Assembly: GCA_028711165.1 (NCBI GenBank)
Contig: JAQTST010000001.1
Span: forward strand, 478,558 to 542,557
DNA from: Candidatus Nanoarchaeia archaeon
Lineage (GTDB): Archaea > Nanobdellota > Nanobdellia > Pacearchaeales > GW2011-AR1
Direction of reading: 5' to 3'
DNA: 64,000 bases
Part shown: positions 1-8,394 of the stretch, in pieces
How positions within the stretch are numbered: position 1 is the stretch's first letter
Layout of the letters: each line of letters opens with the position of its first letter
Made by a program: the position numbers and the translations under genes
Notes under the pieces: model-generated
The model's input: only the letters and a program-made list of their open reading frames with translations
Told to the model about the DNA's origin: nothing
The model's database searches: none

Positions 1-95
1 TCACAAATATAACAAGAATTTCAATTGCACCAGTTTTAGGTTCCGGCAAAGGAGAAGAGAATGTTGGAAATGTTCTTGATACGTACGAGATTTAA
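1..95 (+). CDS. C-terminal end of an unknown protein (truncated by window edge)
   Basis: A frame open from the window edge reads through 30 codons (ending DTYEI) to a TAA at 93–95. The remaining 5' part lies outside the window. It precedes a pilin gene by about 35 nt on the same strand, so it may be another pilin-like member of the same operon, but the tail carries no diagnostic motif. Function not recognised. Confidence 0.5.
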   Translation, partial: TNITRISIAPVLGSGKGEENVGNVLDTYEI

Positions 96-129
96 AAAAA
101 CTTAAAAACTTGTTTTTGCTAATTTAATT

Positions 130-630
130 ATGAATAAAAGAGGAATATCAACAATTGTCATTACAGTAATTCTAATTTCATTGAGTATGGCGGCAGTTGT
201 TATTGTATGGGCTTCGGTAAATGCTGTGATAAAAAATCAAATCGGAAGCAGTGAGTCATGTTTTGGAAATTATGACAAGGTTCAGATTAATAAACAGTAT
301 ACCTGCTACAATAGTTCTTCTGATGAAATTAGATTTTCACTAATGGTTGGAGATATTGAGATTGATAAAATAGTTGTGTCTGTCTCTTCTGAAAGTGCTG
401 TAAAAAGTTATGAGATAACAAATACTCCAGAAAATATTTCAACTCTTACAATGTATCCGTCGGGAGACAGCAATATAGTTCTGCCGGAAAAAAATTCAGG
501 GTTAACTTATCGTGCAACAGGATTTGACTCTGAAGCAGATTTGATAAAAATTGCTCCTGTAATTGGGGGAAATCAATGTGAAGTTGCAGATACTCTTTCT
601 CAAATTGAAGACTGCAGTTTATTAGTCTGA
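130..630 (+). CDS. Type IV pilin-like protein with class III signal peptide
   Basis: The protein (166 aa) starts with a short basic segment, MNKRG, followed directly by a hydrophobic helix of about 22 residues (ISTIVITVILISLSMAAVVIVW). This is the layout of archaeal prepilins and archaellins, cut by a prepilin peptidase after the glycine so that the helix forms the filament core. The rest is a polar, extracellular-type domain with four cysteines (SC, TC, QC, DC) that could form two disulfides. It is the first complete gene of a run that includes the secretion ATPase and two platform proteins, which supports a structural pilin role. Which filament it builds cannot be told from the sequence. 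Confidence 0.75.
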   Translation: MNKRGISTIVITVILISLSMAAVVIVWASVNAVIKNQIGSSESCFGNYDKVQINKQYTCYNSSSDEIRFSLMVGDIEIDKIVVSVSSESAVKSYEITNTPENISTLTMYPSGDSNIVLPEKNSGLTYRATGFDSEADLIKIAPVIGGNQCEVADTLSQIEDCSLLV

Positions 631-668
631 TAACAAAATTATTTAAATCAAAATTTATTTGTATAGGT

Positions 669-1220
669 ATGCAAAAGAGGAGAAGGAAAAACTTTAATCA
701 GAATTGTAAAGGACAGGTATGGATAGAGACGGTGATTTACACTCTTATTGCTTTTGTTATGATAGGACTTATTCTGAGTTTTGCAAAACCGAAAATAGAA
801 GAACTTCAGGATCAGGCACTTCTGAAACAATCAACAGAAATGATGAAACAGATAGACACAACAATTCTTACAATGGGGGCAGCAGGAAACCAAAGAATTC
901 TTGAAATAGGAATAAAAGAAGGAGACTTAAAAATTGACGGGGCAGCAGACGAGATAATTTTTGAACTTGAAAGCCAAAGTGTTTACAGCGAACCCGGAAG
1001 AGAAATCAGCGACGGAAATATAATAGTTTTGACAGAGAAAAAAAGCGGATACAATTTAGTGACTCTGACAAGAAATTACAGTGCAGATTATGATTTAAGA
1101 TTTGAAGGGAAAAATGAACAGAAAATAATCAGCAGTTCTTCAACTTCTTATAAATTAACTATATTAAATGAGGGGGCAGGAACAGACAGCAGAATAATTC
1201 TGAATATGTCTGTAATTTAA
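669..1220 (+). CDS. Pilin-like protein (type IV pilus minor pilin candidate)
   Basis: A basic N-terminus (MQKRRRKNFNQNCKGQ) is followed by a hydrophobic helix beginning VWIETVIYTLIAFVMIGLILSF. The glutamate at the fifth position of the helix resembles the conserved Glu5 of type IV pilins. The remaining 140 residues are polar and beta-rich with no recognised domain. The gene lies between the first pilin and the ATPase gene (1 nt gap to the ATPase), so it is probably co-translated with the pilus machinery. A minor or initiating pilin is the most likely role, by inference from position and signal peptide. Confidence 0.65.
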   Translation: MQKRRRKNFNQNCKGQVWIETVIYTLIAFVMIGLILSFAKPKIEELQDQALLKQSTEMMKQIDTTILTMGAAGNQRILEIGIKEGDLKIDGAADEIIFELESQSVYSEPGREISDGNIIVLTEKKSGYNLVTLTRNYSADYDLRFEGKNEQKIISSSSTSYKLTILNEGAGTDSRIILNMSVI

Positions 1221-1221
1221 A

Positions 1222-2769
1222 ATGATGAATATTGAAAGCTACGAAAAAGTAAAAATTGATTTTCACCCGAAGATTCCCCGACTTGAAAGAGCTGCAGATA
1301 AAACAAAAATAGATGTGAGATATCCAGTTATTTCTCCGTTTGCATTTGTGCATATTTATTGGGATGACCAAATTTATGAATTAGTCTATGAAATTGAAGA
1401 GCCAATTTTGACAGAGCAGGAAAAAATGTACAGGGAACAGTTAACGTCGGCGATAAGAGACCTGATAAATTTCGAAGAAGTTATTGAGAGGAATGAGGAA
1501 ACTCTCCTTGATTATATAGATAAGAGACTGAAAATTCTGGCGATAGAATTCGGTTTTGATATTCCTTATGATTCTTATAAGAAAATTTATTATTACCTCT
1601 GCAGAGATTTTGTCGGGATTAATGAAATTGAACCGATACTTCGTGATTATTATGTTGAAGATATAGAATGCAATGGAGTCAACAGTCCGATTTATGTAAT
1701 TCATAGATTATACAGAAGTGTAAAGACTAATCTTCTTTTTCCGAGTATGGACAGGCTTGAAAGTCTTGTTGAAAAACTTGCGCAGAGGTGCGGAAAACAT
1801 ATTTCTTATGCCGAGCCAATCCTCGACGGAACTTTGCCTGACGGAAACAGAGTCAATGCAACTTATACCGTAGACATTACCAGCAGAGGGCCGACATTTA
1901 CAATAAGAAAATTTACAAAAACTCCGTGGACTCCGATACAACTTCTCTCGTTCAGAACATTGAGTCCTGAGATGCTGGCATATATCTGGCTTCTTGTAGA
2001 ATACAGAATGAATATTCTTATAACCGGAGGAACAGCGTCGGGAAAAACGACTTTGCTGAATGCTGCTGCTTTTTTCATAAAACCCGAAGCAAGAGTTGTC
2101 AGCATTGAAGATACCAGAGAATTAAATTTGCCGAGGGAAAACTGGCTGCCAAGTGTTGCAAGAAGTTCTACAGGGAACAGAAGGGAAAATGAGATAACTC
2201 TGTTTACACTTTTGAGAAATTCTTTCAGACAAAATCCGGATTATGTAATAGTCGGGGAAGTAAGAGGAAAAGAGGCTTTTGTCCTGTTTCAGGGAATGGC
2301 ATCGGGGCACTCATCTATAAGCACAATGCACTCGGAGTCTGTTGATACTCTTATGAAAAGACTTGAAACTCCTCCGATAGAACTTTCACCGACGCTGTTG
2401 AACATGCTCGATTGTATCTGCATCATGACTCATGCAGTTGTCAACAATCAGGAAACAAGAAAATTGAGAGAAATTATAGAAATAGTCAATATAAATTCTG
2501 ATGGAACAGCAATAGTAAACACGCCTTATTCGTGGAATCCAAGTGATGACAAGTTTTACTTCAGAAAAAACAGCAAAATATTTGAAAAAATTTCAAAAAG
2601 GTATGGTATAAGTATGGAAGAAATTAATGAAGAATTCAGAAAGAGAGTTGAGATTTTATATCAGATGTATAAGAAGGGAATATCCAAATTTGAGGAAGTA
2701 CAGGAATTGATAAACAGATATTATAAAAAACCCGGAGAAGTTCTGAGGCAGTTGGGAATCCAGGAATAA
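1222..2769 (+). CDS. Type II/IV secretion system ATPase (ArlI/TadA/GspE-like)
   Basis: This 515-aa protein is the cytoplasmic hexameric ATPase that powers assembly of type IV pilus-like filaments. Residues 1–230 form the N-terminal domain. The Walker A motif GGTASGKTT is at about 269–277, the Walker B region VIVGEVRGKEA begins near 342, and the His box GHSSISTMHSES begins near 362. Length matches archaeal ArlI/TadA-type ATPases. Two in-frame ATGs are adjacent (1222 and 1225). It sits directly after two pilins and before two platform proteins, a normal archaeal pilus operon order. The absence of archaellum accessory genes (arlC–arlH) in the window argues for a pilus rather than an archaellum. 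Confidence 0.92.
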   Translation: MMNIESYEKVKIDFHPKIPRLERAADKTKIDVRYPVISPFAFVHIYWDDQIYELVYEIEEPILTEQEKMYREQLTSAIRDLINFEEVIERNEETLLDYIDKRLKILAIEFGFDIPYDSYKKIYYYLCRDFVGINEIEPILRDYYVEDIECNGVNSPIYVIHRLYRSVKTNLLFPSMDRLESLVEKLAQRCGKHISYAEPILDGTLPDGNRVNATYTVDITSRGPTFTIRKFTKTPWTPIQLLSFRTLSPEMLAYIWLLVEYRMNILITGGTASGKTTLLNAAAFFIKPEARVVSIEDTRELNLPRENWLPSVARSSTGNRRENEITLFTLLRNSFRQNPDYVIVGEVRGKEAFVLFQGMASGHSSISTMHSESVDTLMKRLETPPIELSPTLLNMLDCICIMTHAVVNNQETRKLREIIEIVNINSDGTAIVNTPYSWNPSDDKFYFRKNSKIFEKISKRYGISMEEINEEFRKRVEILYQMYKKGISKFEEVQELINRYYKKPGEVLRQLGIQE

Positions 2770-2846
2770 TTAAGAATATCTAATATAAGACTGATTGATT
2801 TTTTAAATAAAGGAATATTAATAAATATGAGATGCTTTTTTTCGAT

Positions 2847-3017
2847 ATGAAAAAAGAGGAAATACAATTCTTGAATCAGCTTGTGAAATCACTTGAAGAT
2901 GCGGAGAGAAATTTCAGAAAAAGCTATGAAAAAAGAGATTATGATAAATTCAATAAATCAAAAAAAATGATAATCAGGATACAAAAAGAAATTTCTGAAA
3001 TGATAAAGTGGGGATAA
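2847..3017 (+). CDS. Small coiled-coil protein within the pilus operon
   Basis: The 56-residue product (from MKKEEIQFLNQLV) is almost wholly charged and helical, compatible with one coiled coil. The ORF track starts five codons earlier at 2832 (MLFFD); I prefer 2847 because the intervening codons come from a T-run and add nothing helix-like. It ends 1 nt before the first platform protein gene, so translation is probably coupled. No family recognised; a cytoplasmic adaptor for the ATPase or platform protein is only a guess. Confidence 0.55.
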   Translation: MKKEEIQFLNQLVKSLEDAERNFRKSYEKRDYDKFNKSKKMIIRIQKEISEMIKWG

Positions 3018-3018
3018 T

Positions 3019-4314
3019 ATGACGATAGAAAATAATGTAATGAGAATAGCTGAGACAGTTTTAAGAGAGAAAAAATTGATAAAGGAATTTGTTTCGCTGA
3101 ACAATTATTTGGATAATGCTGATGAAGGAGAGAAAAAACTTATCAGCGGGCAGATAGAAAAAACAAAAGCGGAATTTAAAAAAATTAATGATGAACTTCT
3201 GAGGAGTATTGAAGCGATAAATATAGAAAGGCCTTTGAAAAGAGAAATAATTCCTGTTCCTGAAATTCCGGAAGCAAAAAAAACTGAAAAAAAGATTTCA
3301 ACTTCTGCACTGGAAAAAACTGGAAAGATGTCTGAGATGGAAAGAGAAGTCCTGAAAAGACTGAGGAAGAAAAAAGAAAAAGTTGAGAAGAAAAAAGAGG
3401 AAAAGCCAAGTCCGTATGTGAGAATGGCAAATAATTTTTTCGCAGAGTATGTTAAAAAAATTGTAAAAGAAAAGAGATTAGCAGTTCTGGAAAAAGATTT
3501 GATAAAATCGAACCTTAATTATACGTCGATAACTTATATTTCCATGTTAATTCTCACCACAATTTTTTCAGCAATTGCCTCTGTCTTTATTTTTTTATTT
3601 TTTCTCTTTTTCAGCATTAGTGCAGAACTGCCGATAATAATCCCTGCAACAGGGGAATTTGGAGTGAGAATTTTACAGACTTTCTGGATTATTTTAATTT
3701 TTCCGATAGGAACTTTTATGTTCATGTATTTTTATCCGTCACTTGAAAAAAAAGCTCTCGAAGCAAAGATAAATCAGGAAATCCCTTTCGCGACGATAAA
3801 TATGGCGGCTATCTCTGGTTCAGGAATTGAACCTGCAAAAGTATTCAGCATAATTGTCTCGACGAAAGAATATCCCAACCTCGAAAAAGAATTCAACAAA
3901 CTTCTCAACAAGATAAATATTTACGGATATGACTTGGTAACTGCACTGAAAGATTCTGCAACTAACTGCCCGAGCCAAAAACTTTCAGAAATTTTCAACG
4001 GACTGGTAACGACGATAACTTCGGGAGGAGATTTTTTTGAATTTTTTGACAAGCGTGCACAGAGCCTTCTTTTTGAATACAGACTTGACAAAGAAAAGAA
4101 AACAAAATCTTCAGAAACTTTTATGGATATTTATATCAGCGTCGTCATAGCTGCACCAATGATTTTAATGCTTCTCTTAATGATGATGAGAATAAGCGGG
4201 CTTGGACTTGCACTCAGCACAGGAACAATAACCTTTCTTGTCGTCGGTGCAGTTTCATCGGTGAATGTACTTTTCTTAATTTTCCTTCAATTAAAACAAC
4301 CAGAAAACTTATAG
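3019..4314 (+). CDS. Type II secretion/pilus platform protein (T2SSF, ArlJ/TadC-like), copy 1
   Basis: A 431-aa integral membrane protein. Residues 1–140 are highly charged Lys/Glu-rich helix, probably cytoplasmic coiled coil. Hydrophobic pairs follow near 173–240. A cytoplasmic T2SSF-like segment comes next (INMAAISGSGIEPAKVF, typical of the family), then two C-terminal membrane segments. Platform proteins couple the secretion ATPase to the growing pilus. A second T2SSF gene follows after 1 nt, so the pair may form a heterodimeric platform. The long charged N-terminal extension is unusual for the family. Confidence 0.85.
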   Translation: MTIENNVMRIAETVLREKKLIKEFVSLNNYLDNADEGEKKLISGQIEKTKAEFKKINDELLRSIEAINIERPLKREIIPVPEIPEAKKTEKKISTSALEKTGKMSEMEREVLKRLRKKKEKVEKKKEEKPSPYVRMANNFFAEYVKKIVKEKRLAVLEKDLIKSNLNYTSITYISMLILTTIFSAIASVFIFLFFLFFSISAELPIIIPATGEFGVRILQTFWIILIFPIGTFMFMYFYPSLEKKALEAKINQEIPFATINMAAISGSGIEPAKVFSIIVSTKEYPNLEKEFNKLLNKINIYGYDLVTALKDSATNCPSQKLSEIFNGLVTTITSGGDFFEFFDKRAQSLLFEYRLDKEKKTKSSETFMDIYISVVIAAPMILMLLLMMMRISGLGLALSTGTITFLVVGAVSSVNVLFLIFLQLKQPENL

Positions 4315-4315
4315 T

Positions 4316-5158
4316 ATGGAGATAAAAAAAATTCATTGGATAGGAATTATCGCAGGGTTAGTTGTATCCGGACTTTCTTTCCTATTTCAAGGTTCAAGAT
4401 TTTTCTTTTTTATTTTATGGTTTGGAATTATTATCGGCGTGGCTCCATTTGTTCTCACAACAATTCAGCAGACAAGAGTTACGACAGAAAAAGAAGAAAT
4501 GTTTTTGGAATTCACAAGAAATCTTGTTGAAAGTGTCAGGACAGGAACTCCAATAAGCAAGAGCATTGTCAACATGAAAAAAAAGCCTTTTGGCGTCTTG
4601 AGCAAACACGTAGAAAAATTAGCAAACCAAATATCATTGGGAATTCCTCTCGGAACAGCATTGCAGACTTTTGCTCATGACATAAATAATAATACAGTAT
4701 CGAGGACGATTACATTGATAGGACAGGCAGAAAAAGGTGGCGGGAATATTGGGGAAATTCTTGAATCTGTTGCGAAGGCAGTTGCAATGACAGACAAGCT
4801 GAAGAAAGAAAGAAAAGCAGCTATATCGACGCTGACTGTGCAGGGTTACATAATTTTTATTGTATTTATTGTGATAGTTTTAGTCATGCAGTTTTACATA
4901 ATCCCGATGATATCAGGAATTGCCACTACAGAAACTTTGGGGGTGGGAGGAATTCCTGGTGGGGGTGGAACTCCGTTTGAAGCAGGGGAAGTATCGCAGG
5001 CATTTTTATATTTGCTTTTAATTCAGGGACTTTTCAGCGGACTGACAATAGGGAAACTTTCGGAAGGGGATATAAAAGCAGGATTAAAACATTCATTTGC
5101 TCTTGTTGTTTTATCATTTATGATTGCAGCAGCAGCGAATATATTTTTCGGAGGATAA
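4316..5158 (+). CDS. Type II secretion/pilus platform protein (T2SSF, TadC-like), copy 2
   Basis: A 280-aa membrane protein with two N-terminal membrane spans, a T2SSF cytoplasmic domain (about 60–165; FTRNLVESVRTGTPISKSI is typical), a glycine-rich external loop (GVGGIPGGGGTPFE) and two C-terminal spans. It starts 1 nt after copy 1 and ends immediately before the next gene. With copy 1 it would provide the two T2SSF modules that some archaeal systems carry on one ArlJ polypeptide. This gene is shorter and lacks the charged N-terminal extension of copy 1. Confidence 0.85.
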   Translation: MEIKKIHWIGIIAGLVVSGLSFLFQGSRFFFFILWFGIIIGVAPFVLTTIQQTRVTTEKEEMFLEFTRNLVESVRTGTPISKSIVNMKKKPFGVLSKHVEKLANQISLGIPLGTALQTFAHDINNNTVSRTITLIGQAEKGGGNIGEILESVAKAVAMTDKLKKERKAAISTLTVQGYIIFIVFIVIVLVMQFYIIPMISGIATTETLGVGGIPGGGGTPFEAGEVSQAFLYLLLIQGLFSGLTIGKLSEGDIKAGLKHSFALVVLSFMIAAAANIFFGG

Positions 5159-5899
5159 ATGAAAATAAAAAATAAAAAAAGTTCACATGTCGGAATGATT
5201 GTTTCTTTTGTAGTGTTTATTACATTCGTAGTTTTTTTATATTCTGTTGTGAAACCAGTTATAAATGTCGGAGAAGATAAAACAGCGACACTAAGTTATA
5301 TTCAGATGCGGATTATAGAAAATATTTCATCAAACTTTACCAGTGCAACGGTTATATGGTCAGCAGATGTGAACCCGAAAACAGAATGTGTTCAATTAGT
5401 TAATTTTCTTGGTTTTTTAGAACTATCTTTACCGCCGCGAGTAATTGTAAAAAATGAGAAGAATAAAATAGAAAAAGAAGTTTATCTGTTTGACGAAGTG
5501 GTTCCTGATTTAGAAATAAATAGAGATGATAAAGAACATAGATTTTTTAGAGTTTACAGTTCTCCTGAATTTAATGTTATTGAAACTCTGCCTCTCCCTA
5601 AATGTGAAGAATTAACAAGTTATACTATTGGCTCTGTTACTACAGGAGGATATGTATTTGAAAATAAAATGTATCAAATGATAAATGGTTATAGAACTGG
5701 TTATGAAAAACTTAAAACAGCGCTCAATATTCCGCCGGGAACTGAGTTTGGTTTTGATTTTGTGCAAAATAACGGCACGATAATCAGCCTCGGAGAACCG
5801 CCACAGACTGTAAGTGTTCACGCATCAGAAATTCCAATTCAATACATTGACGAAAATGCTAATCTCCTGTCTGGATTTATAAATGCAAAAGTATGGTAA
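5159..5899 (+). CDS. Membrane-anchored pilus-operon protein of unknown function
   Basis: The 246-aa product has a basic N-terminus and one membrane helix (about 12–31, VGMIVSFVVFITFVVFLYSVV), then a roughly 210-residue domain predicted to be extracellular. Position 1 nt after the second platform gene and overlap by 7 nt with the next pilin-like gene place it in the pilus operon. The N-terminus does not have the tight basic-Gly-hydrophobic arrangement of a prepilin, so it may be a minor pilin-like or pilus-anchoring protein. Family not recognised. Confidence 0.6.
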   Translation: MKIKNKKSSHVGMIVSFVVFITFVVFLYSVVKPVINVGEDKTATLSYIQMRIIENISSNFTSATVIWSADVNPKTECVQLVNFLGFLELSLPPRVIVKNEKNKIEKEVYLFDEVVPDLEINRDDKEHRFFRVYSSPEFNVIETLPLPKCEELTSYTIGSVTTGGYVFENKMYQMINGYRTGYEKLKTALNIPPGTEFGFDFVQNNGTIISLGEPPQTVSVHASEIPIQYIDENANLLSGFINAKVW

Positions 5900-6363
5900 A
5901 TAGAATGAATATAATGAGAAATAATAGAGGATGGATAGAAATTGTCGAGGCATTTTTTGCAGTCCTGCTTATTGCTGCAGTTATCCTAATATTGCTAAAT
6001 AAAGGATATTTCAAAGGGTCAGATCTTTCAGACGAGATTTACAATGTTCAGATTTCAATTTTAAGAGAGATACAAACCAACGATACTCTTAGGGCAGATA
6101 TTACTGCCGCAACGAGCGGAATCCCTGGAAAGGATTTGCCTGTCGAGTGGGACAATCCAAATTTTCCTGACAGTGTCAAAAAGAAAATAATTGAAAGGAC
6201 ACCTTCTTCTCTGAACTGCGTTGGACAAATATGCAATATGACAGAAATTTGTACCTTAAGTGAGCAACAAGAAAAAGATATTTATTCAGAATCAGCTACC
6301 ATATCATCGACGCTGAAAGAACTTGTTTTTAGGAAATTAAATTTATTCTGCTGGATGAAATAA
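5893..6363 (+). CDS. Pilin-like protein with class III-type signal
   Basis: The N-terminus MRNNRGWIEIVEAFFAVLLIAAVILILL (from the internal Met at codon 8; the ORF begins at MVNRMNI) matches a prepilin: basic residues, glycine, then a hydrophobic helix with an early glutamate. The C-terminal part contains five cysteines (C-V-G-Q-I-C region, EIC, LFC), unusual for such a short domain. It overlaps the upstream gene by 7 nt and is the last gene of the pilus operon; a separate promoter-like region follows before archease. Confidence 0.6.
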   Translation: MVNRMNIMRNNRGWIEIVEAFFAVLLIAAVILILLNKGYFKGSDLSDEIYNVQISILREIQTNDTLRADITAATSGIPGKDLPVEWDNPNFPDSVKKKIIERTPSSLNCVGQICNMTEICTLSEQQEKDIYSESATISSTLKELVFRKLNLFCWMK

Positions 6364-6433
6364 ATATGGTAAGGTTTAAATTCCTCTGCTCGGAACCCGA
6401 ATCTTTTAAAAACCAAATGAGAGACAAAAGAAC

Positions 6434-6880
6434 ATGAAAAGATTCAAATTCCTCGAGCATACTGCAGATGTAAAATTTCAGGCATTTGGAAATACAATTG
6501 AAGAAGCATTCAGGAATTCTGCACTTGCACTGAAAGAGACAATCTGCGACGAGATAGAAGTGAAAGAAAAGAAAAAGAAAATTATAAGCATAAAGCAAAA
6601 AGATTTTGAATCTCTGCTTTATAGTTTCTTGGAAGAGATTCTTTACCTGCTTGATGCAGAGGATTTTTTGATTTCAAAAGTTAGCAAAATAAAAATAGAC
6701 AATAAATTTAATTTGAAGGCAACGATTATGGGAGATAGGGCATCAGAGTATGAGTTTACAAATCAAGTTAAAGCTGTCACTTATAATGATATGTTTGTGA
6801 GAATGGAAAAAGAACCTGATCCAAGGAATCAAAAAAAGAAAATTGAATCCTGGAGAACGCAGGTTGTGCTTGATGTTTAA
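6434..6880 (+). CDS. Archease, tRNA-splicing ligase activating factor
   Basis: The 148-aa protein opens with FLEHTADVKFQAFGNTIEEAF, the hallmark of archease (the HTAD motif with acidic residues that bind metal). Length is typical. Archease helps RtcB form the RtcB-guanylate intermediate and supports multiple turnover in tRNA splicing and RNA repair. The rtcB gene lies 34 nt downstream on the same strand, so both partners are encoded together. An A/T-rich TATA-like stretch (cttttaaaaacc) about 20 nt upstream of the ATG suggests a nearly leaderless transcript separate from the pilus operon. Confidence 0.95.
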   Translation: MKRFKFLEHTADVKFQAFGNTIEEAFRNSALALKETICDEIEVKEKKKKIISIKQKDFESLLYSFLEEILYLLDAEDFLISKVSKIKIDNKFNLKATIMGDRASEYEFTNQVKAVTYNDMFVRMEKEPDPRNQKKKIESWRTQVVLDV

Positions 6881-6914
6881 GAAATTATAAATACTCTTTC
6901 TGATTTAATTTTAT

Positions 6915-8333
6915 ATGCCTGAATTGAAAAAAATTTCAAGGGACATTTATGAAATTCCTCAAGAAGGAAAGATGAATGTTCCTGCAAGAGTTTTTGCCAG
7001 CGAGAGCATTCTTGAAAATATAAAAAAAGACAAGACACTTGAACAGATAAAAAATGTTGCAATGCTTCCGGGAATTTTGAAATACGCGATTGCACTTCCT
7101 GACGCACACCAAGGCTATGGTTTTCCTATCGGGGGAGTTGCAATATTTGACGTCGATAAAGGAATAATTTCTCCGGGAGGAGTTGGCTATGATATTAATT
7201 GTTCAGTTCGACTGCTGAAAACAAATCTGACAAAAAAAGACATTCTGGAAAAACAGAAAGAAGTTGTCGAGGCACTTTACAGAAAAATTCCGTCGGGAGT
7301 TGGGAGAGGAAGCAAATTTAACATTACAAGAAGTGAGCTGAATAAGTTGCTTGAAAGCGGAGCAAAATATTTTGTTGACAAAGGTTTTGGAACTAAGGAA
7401 GATTATCTGCACATGGAAGAAGAAGGCTGTTTGAAAGATGCTGATTCGAGCAAAGTTTCTGAGAGAGCGATAAAAAGAGGAATTGGGCAGTTGGGAACTT
7501 TAGGGGCAGGAAATCATTTTCTTGAAGTTCAGTTTGTCGACGAGATTTTTGACGAAAAGGTTGCAAAAGTTTTGGGAATTAAAAAAAATCAAGTTACAAT
7601 TATGATTCACTGCGGTTCTCGTGGGTTGGGGCATCAGGTTGCAAGTGATTACATTCAGTTAATGGAAACAGAATATGGTTTTGCAAATCTTCCTGACAGA
7701 GAACTGATTAATGCGCCGATAAAAAGTAAATTGGGAAAAGATTATTATGCCGCGATGTGCGCGGCTGCAAATTTTGCTTTTGCAAACAAGCAGTTAATAA
7801 CTCACTGGATAAGAGAAGAAATGAAAACAATTTTTCCGACGGTAAAAATGGATGTTGTTTATGATATCTGCCACAATATTGCAAAATTTGAGGAACATGT
7901 TATCGACGGGAAAAATAAAATTGTCTGCATACACAGGAAAGGAGCGACGAGAGCATTTGGGCCTGGCAGAAAGGAAATTCCTGGAGATTACAGAAAAATC
8001 GGACAGCCAGTTTTAATTCCCGGAAGCATGGGAACAGCGTCATATTTACTTATTGGAACTAAGAAAACAGAAGAACTTACTTTTGGAAGCACTGTTCATG
8101 GGGCAGGAAGATTGTCCAGCAGAAGCAAGGCAATGAGAGAAATAAGAGGAGAGGAAATCAAAGAAGGACTTAGTGAAAAAGGAATAGAAGTTAAGGCTGG
8201 AAGCTGGAAAAGTCTGGCAGAGGAAGCGCCTGAAGTTTACAAAGATATTGATGAAGTTGTGAAGGTTGTCGACGAGCTTGGCATTTCAAAGAAGGTAGCA
8301 AAAATGAAGCCAATGGCTGTTGTGAAAGGGTAA
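6915..8333 (+). CDS. rtcB: RNA-splicing ligase RtcB
   Basis: RtcB joins 2',3'-cyclic phosphate and 5'-OH RNA ends using GTP and manganese, the ligation step of archaeal tRNA splicing. The 472-aa protein contains GVGYDINCSVRLL (metal-binding Asp/Cys), MIHCGSRGLGHQV (metal-binding His), the substrate segment ATRAFGPGRKEIP, and STVHGAGRLSSRSKA, whose His is the guanylylated nucleophile in the family. No intein interrupts it, unlike several archaeal homologues. It forms a two-gene unit with archease. The sequence shows no missing catalytic residue. Confidence 0.96.
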   Translation: MPELKKISRDIYEIPQEGKMNVPARVFASESILENIKKDKTLEQIKNVAMLPGILKYAIALPDAHQGYGFPIGGVAIFDVDKGIISPGGVGYDINCSVRLLKTNLTKKDILEKQKEVVEALYRKIPSGVGRGSKFNITRSELNKLLESGAKYFVDKGFGTKEDYLHMEEEGCLKDADSSKVSERAIKRGIGQLGTLGAGNHFLEVQFVDEIFDEKVAKVLGIKKNQVTIMIHCGSRGLGHQVASDYIQLMETEYGFANLPDRELINAPIKSKLGKDYYAAMCAAANFAFANKQLITHWIREEMKTIFPTVKMDVVYDICHNIAKFEEHVIDGKNKIVCIHRKGATRAFGPGRKEIPGDYRKIGQPVLIPGSMGTASYLLIGTKKTEELTFGSTVHGAGRLSSRSKAMREIRGEEIKEGLSEKGIEVKAGSWKSLAEEAPEVYKDIDEVVKVVDELGISKKVAKMKPMAVVKG

Positions 8334-8342
8334 TTTTCCCCT

Positions 8343-8358
8343 ATTGCGTAGTAACAAC
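8343..8358 (+). promoter_or_regulatory. Candidate operator upstream of the metalloprotease lipoprotein gene
   Basis: The 16-nt sequence attgcgtagtaacaac lies just upstream of a TATA-like tgtttaaatag. The same motif with one mismatch occurs upstream of the TATA box of the 63-aa/TrmB operon on the other strand (21387–21402). Its core is an imperfect dyad, TTG-n8-CAA. Placement immediately before the TATA element at both sites fits a regulator-binding site. That TrmB binds it is inference. Confidence 0.35.
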
Positions 8359-8394
8359 CATAATGTTTAAATAGTTTAATGCTATAGATAAATC

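Noticed and set aside
6915-8333. Intein in RtcB
   Set aside because: The 472-aa frame aligns continuously with intein-free RtcB motifs.
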